From contig QVOM02000115.1 of the NCBI GenBank assembly GCA_003586115.2, forward strand, positions 8,228,799-8,292,798: a stretch of 64,000 nucleotides of DNA, given 5' to 3'. This DNA comes from Salvator merianae. Its lineage: Eukaryota; Chordata; Lepidosauria; Squamata; Teiidae. A program made the translations under genes and the position numbers. The notes beneath the pieces are model-generated. The model had not been told where the DNA came from and ran no database searches. It saw only the letters and a program-made list of their open reading frames with translations. Position 1 is the stretch's first letter. Every line of letters begins with the position of its first letter. Below are positions 56,549-64,000 of the stretch, in pieces.

Positions 56549-56950
56549 GGAGTGGCTGTAGCTCAGTGGCCTGAATGCAGCTTTTCCTGAAATATTACTA
56601 TATCCTGCCTGTCTGGATGCTGCTAGTAGGAGCTGCCATCTTGTACATGGTCACCACACATACGCAGGGCCTGAAAAAAGTGGCCATGCATGCACAGTGG
56701 TGGTGATTGCACATTTCCAGGTATTTCACGCCTTTGAGATACCTAGATGTGTGCTTCACTATATTGCACAAACACAGTGCCAGGTCTGCACTGTGTATTC
56801 AACACGTGATTATTCCAGAAGGGCTTTATTCTGGAATACCACTTGGTAGTATGATTTTTCAGGTGACATCCAGAGCCAGCCTGTATCTCTGCCAAGAAAC
56901 CTGCATAGAGGTGCCCATGTAGTCAACCAGGAGTCAGTAATGACTAGATG
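56549..56950 (+). mobile_element. SINE (family S1) with a family Z repeat inside
   Basis: The tRNA-like head 'gggagtggctgtagctcagt' starts at 56549. The family's body, 'tgtatctctgccaagaaacc' and 'tgcatagaggtgcccatg', resumes only at about 56880. The 300 bp between (56575-56875) match the reverse of 50340-50560 in part and hold an inverted pair 'ttccagaagggctttattct' / 'ggaatac'. This suggests insertion of family Z into the SINE. Confidence 0.45.
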
Positions 56951-58254
56951 GTTCCCAACAATAACAACGAATGGTGATGCTGTATATGTTGGCATGAGCA
57001 CTGATAATGCAGCCAGCATGCCAGTCAGCTAGAGGGGTGGGGAGTGAGAATTTACAGCACTAAGCTGAAACTCACCTGCCTTTTCAGTATATGAGGGCAT
57101 TCAAATGGTGTTTCTAATACATCTGTTTGCATTAAGTATATAAAAAAGCTACTTACAACACAGCCTCAGAAACAGGAGAGGTGATGCAATGCCTTCTAGC
57201 TACATACAGGAAGCCTTTCCTGAAACATTAGCAGCATTACCAAGTGTGAATTCTGATCCAGAATGAAGAATGCAGGAGGTGGATGAGGAAATCCAGAGTC
57301 AAAAATCCAGTTCCTGTTGCCTCTAGGACTGGACATCATGTTTGTGGTCTTACATTAAGATCACTGTGAAAAGACTATTTTTGTCTTCGCAGACTTTCTC
57401 TTCAGCTGCCAATAATGGGCTTCACAGTGTGACTGAAATAACTAAGCTTATTTCCCTTGAGGGCACTGGAAAGCAATATTTGCAAGCCTCCCTCTTCTCC
57501 TGTATGTGGGAATGAGAACCTTTCTGCTTAATTACATGGCTTACATTTAACGCTCTCTCCCTCTTTTCCCCTTCGACTCTCTTGTCTTGCAGTATGCTGT
57601 GCCTGATGCTAATTGCAAAACTGCAGAGGTTTATTCAGATACAAAGCAGATGGCTCCACGCAGACAGGTGGTGTGATGTGGAGTTATGTATCCTCCACTC
57701 TCAAATGCTTTTTAAGAAATTCTTTATGTGATGATGCACTGCTTGCCTAAAAAAGAAAAGACTCTTAAGAATAGGAAGTGAAATAGGATTTGGGGGCTGG
57801 GGGCAGGAGCAATAATTGGAAACATGTGTGGAACTGGGCAATCTTCAGAGAAAGAATGTGTAATGACTGCCAGTAGTATGCTGTGGAAACATTTTGCATT
57901 ATCTCAGATAGCTTTCAGTTGCAAATAAAATGATCTTGCGTGAGCTAGAAAATAAAACAGCCATCCCCTTTTTTGGTTGGAACCTGCTAAAATCAAAGCA
58001 ATGGAAAGTTACAGCTAGAATTTCACTCATTGCTCTTTTTATTTTCCACCAATTAAATGTTGACAGCGCAGCTGTCCTTAGAATGCTGTGCTAAAGTGTA
58101 CTGTGGAAGAGAGAATGAGGCATCTTAGCTTGGTTGGTCAAACCATCTCAGAACACGCCCTTCAGATGATTTACATTAAGCAAGCCACTGCCAAAGTATC
58201 TGACACAAACTTGTTAAGATGCACATTTTTACCGAGGTTTGAGTTAATGAGGCA
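56951..58254. other. No gene seen
   Basis: AT-rich, non-coding. Confidence 0.5.
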
Positions 58255-58400
58255 TTTCTCATTAGCACTGGAACTTGTTTATAGTGTTTTTTAAAAATTT
58301 CTTTTCTATGAGGTTTTATACCTTTAATCTATTTCTGCTTATTCTTGGTCTGTTACCCACCGTGAGACAATTTGATGAACAGCTGGTTACAAATACAATG
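58255..58400 (+). repeat. L2-like LINE tail
   Basis: T-rich sequence, then 'tctgttacccaccgtgagac' and 'gctggttacaaatacaatga'. This resembles the 'gttgtggcccaccctgagac' ending at 44910. Confidence 0.4.
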
Positions 58401-58669
58401 ACAAATAAGGCAGAGTAACCACTATGAAAAGAATACAGGCAGCAGACGCTCACTTGCACCAATTGAGTTGTTAAGAAATGATTGAGTTTTAATGATGAAT
58501 GCCAAGGTCCTGAAATACCAGGCTTTTCAGACTGAGTTAGATATCTCTCAGAAAAAAGGAGGGGGAGAAATATGGAAAGGTCCATACTATAGTTTAATAG
58601 TATACACCAAGTAGGACTATTCTTAAACTAGGTGGAAATTGCTTAAGAGGCAATAATGTTGGTGTCTAA

Positions 58670-58812
58670 CTTTTCCCCTCCCCTCTCTGATTTTAATAAT
58701 TTTTAAAAATATAACTGATTGCAGTTTTTACGGTAATGTTTTGTAAAATACTTTTGAGATTATATTTTTATTGGGAAGTAATATACAAATATTTTAAATA
58801 AATAAATACATA
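58670..58812 (+). repeat. L2-like LINE tail
   Basis: T/A-rich sequence ending 'tattgggaagtaatatacaa', then 'atattttaaataaataaata'. Matches the A/T-rich 3' ends at 35095 and 44984. Confidence 0.5.
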
Positions 58813-60224
58813 ATTTGCAAGCGTTCCATGATACCTTGGGACTTATTTGCTTGCTAGGCAACAACTACACTTGAGAACAGATAAAAATTAAAATCCAGCT
58901 GAAAAAGAGAGAAAAGAATATCGGAGAGATGAACATCTGCATATCTATGACAAGTCAAGTAATGGTATCATGCAGAAAAGATCTCCCCACAAGAAATCTG
59001 AAGCCAAGTTCCTTCCTTCCTACCTCCCAAGCTATGACTGATAGGTGAGCTTGAAAGCAGCCATATGGTCAGAAATCTGGCAGATCTAAAAAGAGGCCAG
59101 GGTCAGAACAGAAGGGAAATGGAAACAAAATGACAAGCTGAAACCAGATATCTGATGAAGAAGCTGGCAGGGGAGAAATAAACTCTCATTTCATTCATAA
59201 TCTTTTCCCATTGTTTTCTTCCTTTTCTATGTTGGTGGTTCAGAGAATACTAGCCAGAAGGTTCAGCTTATCCTTCTGGTTGTTCAACACAGTTTTTAAA
59301 AAATCGAACTGTGCTATGAAAAACACCCACAAAAATAGTTAAATGGGGATTGAATGGGACATGCACAGACTTTAATGCAACTGCAATAATAATCATTTGA
59401 GTGGAAATGGCTAAGGAATGGTGTTCTAACTGGAGCTGCTGTTGTTTTGTGATTGGCTGTACTGGTCTGAAATAGCATTTGTGGATACGTTTCTCCTACT
59501 GCTCAGAATGTAGCAGATTTCCCCCTTATTAAATCATCCAAAAGCAGTTGCTGCTGAGTAGCAATGTAAAAGGACAAGAGCTTTCCCAAAGAGAAGGAGG
59601 CAACTCTACTGAATACAAGGATAAATGTAATGGCAGCAACATCATTGTAGTATCTGAGGCTGCAGAGGTACCCCTGAAGGTCATTTAAGAATCATGCAGC
59701 TTCTGAGAACCCCTCCATTTTGTTTGTCATGGCAAGAAGTATGTGTATGAATGGGAGACAGGATCACAGGAAGCCCTCCCTCAAAATTCCATGACCCCTT
59801 TGTTAGGATGACTAGATCCAAAGGATAATGACACACCTTTTCGACTAACAATTGCAGTAAAGAGGAATTTTCTGAAAGTTTGTTAAGTAAGCTGCACCCT
59901 TGAAATACCTTGAATTTGTATTTCTCTTTAAAGGTAGAAAGTGGCCATCAGGGTTAAATGTGTGAACTCTGCCTTGGATATGAATGATATTTACATTTTT
60001 TGTTATATCCTGCCTTTCCAAATAAAGCTAACAGGAAAAAGAATTCAACAAAAATTACAACTATTACAGTAAAAAAGGAACAATGTTCACACAACAGTGC
60101 ATATAGTAAGAAATCTCCTCAACTAGCATTAGTACATGATACAGTACGAAAATACTACAATTAAGTGTTCTCTGTCCCATAATTTTGACAGAAACTGTGG
60201 CAAACTGAAGTAGTTTAGGAATAC
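58813..60224. other. No gene seen
   Basis: AT-rich. A reversed LINE-tail-like phrase ('ttatatcctgcctttccaaa') occurs at 60003-60022. Confidence 0.5.
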
Positions 60225-60392
60225 AGTTGTTGTTGGGTATCGCTGAGTTGTGGCCTCTATGCCAGTCTTCTTGGCAGAGAGACAGAAGTGGTTTGTCATT
60301 GCCTACTTCCAGGGAGTGACTGGTGATCAAAGTGGCAACCCTTTGCTTTCCAGGCTGCTTGCATTACCACTGAGGTACAGCCCCTCCTACGA
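60225..60392 (-). mobile_element. tRNA-derived SINE (family S1), antisense
   Basis: On the plus strand: 'cttggcagagagacagaagt', 'ggtttgtcattgcctacttc', 'ctttgctttccaggctgctt', 'accactgaggtacagcccct'. This is the same order as 33985-34180. Confidence 0.7.
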
Positions 60393-61268
60393 ATAAATTT
60401 GTCACATGGCAAATAGGACAGGGATGACTAGCAAAATGGAACTGAGAGGGCAAACAGCAATGGATTGCACTGCAGCTGTACAAAGCACCATTTAGCTAAA
60501 AGCCTATCACAACACCCCAGTTCTGTTTCCTCAACTGCCATCTTTAATGCATATATAGAAGAGGGAATTTCAGCAACTGTTCCTTTTAATGCAGGCAAAA
60601 GCTGCTGAAATATTGTCCTTTGTGCGACTATTAAAGGTGCTGGGGTTGTGCCCTTTTTTCCAAATGTCAGAGGTTGCTACACTGTGTTCTGCAAACCAAG
60701 TTTCATTTAGGTGGGCTATGATAATATCTGAACTTGGTTTTTCACACTGTTGTCATTATTATAGTGGTATTTGACATGAAAACCATTTTGATTTAACAGG
60801 ACAGAATTTATCAAGCAGAATGAAGGAACATCACTCTCTGGGCCCACAATTTTACCCCTTTAAAATTGTAAATTAGAAGAAGCATTCCTTGGTGGTCTGG
60901 AGCTTGTGACATTCACAATACAATGCCGGTTTTGATGAAGATGCCAGAACTGAAGGGTGGTGGTGATTAAATGGTCTGCCAACCGGTGCAGCTATTTTTT
61001 GGGGGAGGGGGACATTAAGAACCCTGACCTATGTGATGAAAGATTATTTATTTATGCTAAATATCATACAGCTGTGCAGATTCTCATTGAAGTCCACAAT
61101 GTTACTTTTATTGCTCTCAATTGTGCCCAGCCTATAATTAATCTGTTAAAATGCTAACAGCAAGCAGCTGCTATAGATAGGAACTCTGGCCATAGCTATC
61201 ACAGACTGTTCCTGGGCCATGGTCCCACTCTAAGAAGATAGTCTACCTTACGGACAGACAGGGAACTC
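60393..61268. other. No gene seen
   Basis: Non-coding, AT-rich. Confidence 0.5.
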
Positions 61269-61269
61269 A

Positions 61270-61695
61270 GACCATTTTCGGCCTGAAATGGCCTGGTCAC
61301 ACTTACCGTGCCTCCGCTGAGCCTTGGTGGATCCCCTTCACCTGGTAAAAGGTAAGTTTCAGCATGGTGGTAGTGGTGGTGGGGGGGCGGTAGTGGGGGG
61401 GGGGCGGTGGAGGCAGTGGGGGCACAGAAGGGTGGGGGTGGTAGGAAGCCCCCCCACTGCTATGCTGAAGCTTACCTTTTACTGGGCAAGGGGATCTACA
61501 AAGGCTTAGTGTGGCGGCAGGAGCACCAATGTGGTCCTCCCTGCTCTGGGGTCAGACTTCTTTCCCTGCAGCCCTTTGCCTGGGTCCATTTCTTGTAGCA
61601 GAAATGAACTCAATGTTGGGATAATTGGGATATCTTATAGTCCCAATCGAGAAAGTCCACAGAAAAAACAGAAGTGGACTTTATATGACTCCTCT
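61270..61695. repeat. Dispersed repeat family Y, copy 2, with giant hairpin
   Basis: The tail 'ttcttgtagcagaaatgaac', then 'gagaaagtcc', matches family Y copy 1 (12900-13000). The first half is an inverted repeat: arms 61309-61375 and 61453-61520 share 'gatccccttcacctggtaaa' and its approximate reverse complement, and enclose about 75 bases that are mostly G. Non-coding. Confidence 0.6.
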
Positions 61696-63261
61696 GGACA
61701 CAGAATGGCCTCCATTTGAATAAAAAGTAAGGTATGTCTGGGGTCCTGATTTTTGAAGCCTAATACAATTGCAGCTCACAGAACAGATCTGCTATATGTG
61801 GAAGCCAGTTTGAAATTCTCCTAAAAGGGCTTGTTACCAGGCACAGTGACAACAGGGTTCTTTTCTAGGGTAAGTAATCTGAGGTTCAGCAGAGCTGCTA
61901 TAGAACAACAAGAAGGTCATAGAGCTATTACTGGAGAGGAAGCATTTTGTTTCCAAATGTTGATCTGTCACATGTTGGAAGCTGTATTACAGAAGAAGGC
62001 TGCCAAGATTTTTCCCTGGCTTGGGCTTCTGTTTGCGATTCTGAAGGATATCTGTTGATGTTAAACCTCTGTTCAAGGGAATGCACAGGCTGTGCCTGTT
62101 GAAGGTCCCGTGTGACCCTGACATAACACCCTTCCAGTTTAGAGAGCAAAGGTGGCAGAAGCACCCCAGATTTCTGTTAGCCCAGTAGAAGTTTTATTTG
62201 TTTTAAGGCTTCTTAGTTGGTCATACCCAGAAAGGGTAGTAATGAAAGTAGTAAAGCATACTTAGTAAAGAAAGCAAGATGGATTTTTCTTACAAGACTT
62301 AGTCTAAAAACATACACAGAATATAATATTAAATAAGTGTCGAGCTCCTGGCAAACAAGTTAGGCTTGTTTAGATCCTTGGTTGTATTAGTCTCTGGAGA
62401 GGTTATTGGTCTATCACCCTTGTTCAGCAGTTATTTCTAACCCTGAAAAACTACCCAGTCCAGGCAGCACCTTTCTATGGATGCAAATTGCTGCCTCCTG
62501 TGTCAATATGCACAGTGAGATTAGCATTATTTGGGGGGGGGGGAGGTAAGTAAACAGAGTAATAAATACATCACCATTTGAAATGGGAAGTGAGGCAATT
62601 CAGTCTAGAGTCTACGGAATGATGCCATGCTTTGGCAATGTAAGAAAGAAGATGTTATAGGCACGTCTTCTTCATGCACTATTCTTAGCGTGATTCTAGA
62701 TTTGTTAGCTCTCAGGCCATTTGGGAGTCAAGCCAGTAGGCGTGGTATGAAATTGCTCTCTACATTTAATTTGCAGGGTTTAAAAACTGTGAATAGTATC
62801 CACACAGGGGTGCTAATTAATTGTTGGGTTTGCAGGAGGCATGTGATGGGAGTTTAACCTTTACCTTCCTAAGGTTCTCAGGGAAATTCCTCTGAAGCTG
62901 GTATGTGCTTGTAAGGAGAGAAAGAAACCCTTATTGGCATCAATAGGGGTGTGTGTGTGTGTGTTTTCCTAATGCAAAAAACATGTGCATATTAAATGCA
63001 TTTAATGTTGCTTTCTGTTTGGCCCTTAGACCCACACTCTCATTTTAAAAACAACCTAGGACAGTCTTTTAGTGGCTTTTAGATTATATATGATTTATAT
63101 AAATTGATAGCAACCAACTGCTTGTGAAAGAATCAAATACCACAATCAATATCGTGCAGGACATTAAATAATATTTAGTAGGGAAACAATTTTAATTTGA
63201 TTCCACTGTGAGTTCTGGAAAGAAATGATAATGGGAAATGATAACGAGAAAATGATTAGGG
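61696..63261. other. No gene seen
   Basis: Non-coding. Contains a G-run at 62532-62541 and a (GT)n run at 62949-62964. Confidence 0.5.
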
Positions 63262-63269
63262 ATCTATGA

Positions 63270-63473
63270 CAGTGATCCTTAATCTCTTCTCACTTGCGTA
63301 CCCCTTGGCAGCCTATTTTCACAAATTGCGCCCTTCGTATTAGCAAAACTGTTTATTATTAATACAGCTGCTGTTATTTCAAATATTCTGCCATCATTCA
63401 ATTTTTCTCACGTACCCCTAAATGTCCTGGTCCATAGCCCTGGGGTACATGTACCCCAAACTGGGAATCACTG
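63270..63473. mobile_element. hAT-type MITE with perfect 8-bp target duplication
   Basis: Flanked by ATCTATGA on both sides (63262-63269 and 63474-63481). The termini are inverted: the left is CAGTGATCCTTAATC and the right, reversed, is CAGTGATTCCCAGTTTGG. CAGTG-type ends with 8-bp duplications are the signature of the hAT superfamily. At 204 bp with no coding capacity, it is a non-autonomous copy. Confidence 0.9.
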
Positions 63474-63481
63474 ATCTATGA

Positions 63482-64000
63482 CTACGATTATTGTAGAAAA
63501 AATAGGGTGCCAGAACTGATCATCATCTGTTCAGCTTATTTCCTCCCCCTAAAAGTTTCACTGTTGCTCAAGGACAAAAAAATCAGCAAATGCAAGAGAT
63601 TTTGAAAGTGAGGGGGAGGAATAAATACTGGAAAAGGAGGAGAGAAGAACAACAAGGGGGACAGAGCAAGCTAATAAATAAAACAAGAGCCTGAAGGAAA
63701 GAGATGCTTTGTCAGAATATAAACATTTCCCTTCCCTTTTTATCTTTAATGTAGTGAGAGCAGCTTATTAAAGGGAAGCACGCTTCCTCCCTGGAGCCCA
63801 TCCCCATATAGACGTGCTGGCAGTTGAATCCAATACTCTTTCACACCACACAGCCAGGGCTATACATTGATAGAGTCTTCTCTGCTGGAGGTGAGCTTAA
63901 TGTACCAAATAATAAAAGGAAGAAAAGGGAAATGCGTGGAGGCCATTAAGGATTTCTTATCTTGATGGATCCAGTGAGGCAAGATGAGGGCTAAGTAAGG
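63482..64000. other. No gene seen
   Basis: Purine-rich, non-coding sequence to the end of the window. Confidence 0.5.

Overview
The window looks like a non-avian reptile nuclear genome, most likely a squamate. The evidence is one conserved vertebrate gene set in about 60 kb of AT-rich intergenic DNA crowded with CR1, L2-like and L1 LINE pieces, tRNA-derived SINEs, a Ty1/copia LTR element, a hAT-type MITE and many short inverted-repeat DNA elements. That mixture is known from lizards and snakes and is unlike birds or mammals. The species assignment is inference.

The only confident host gene is FZD7 (Frizzled-7), a single-exon Wnt receptor on the minus strand at 30786-32555. It has a CpG-rich promoter side (about 32556-33640) and a candidate 3'UTR running down to about 27905. 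A 338-bp open segment with splice-like edges at 56133-56470 (minus) is the only other possible host coding sequence, and I do not recognise it.

Layout. 1-7320: no gene, old repeat pieces. 7322-about 11000: a decayed copia element whose RT/RNase H has been deleted; its gag and protease are separated by a nested 1.4-kb DNA element (copy A). 14447-14901: hairpin-rich MITE. 17141-21992: SINE, then DNA-element copy B, which is split by a 3.4-kb CR1 (18474-21862). 24640-25145: second CR1-like end. 27412-27616: MITE with CTA target duplication. 27905-33640: FZD7 locus, carrying an 80-bp-arm fold-back inside the probable 3'UTR. 33985-38495: SINEs and four MITE copies, one nested inside another. 39270-45000: LINE ends, a dispersed repeat family and two abutting inverted DNA-element copies (C', C). 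46043-48143: copy D carrying two small L1 insertions. 48292-51310: SINE, L2-like and L1 pieces. 53648-54976: SINE with copy E in its tail. 56133-64000: the unrecognised open segment, SINEs, L2-like tails, a giant hairpin with a G-rich loop and a hAT MITE with a perfect 8-bp target duplication.

The nesting gives a relative history: copia before copy A; copy B before CR1; copy D before the L1 pieces; a SINE before copy E; the 37.2-kb MITE before the MITE inside it. None of the DNA elements encodes a transposase here, so they would have depended on enzymes made elsewhere. I found no operon-like or defence-like system. The unusual content is transposon architecture and DNA or RNA folding.
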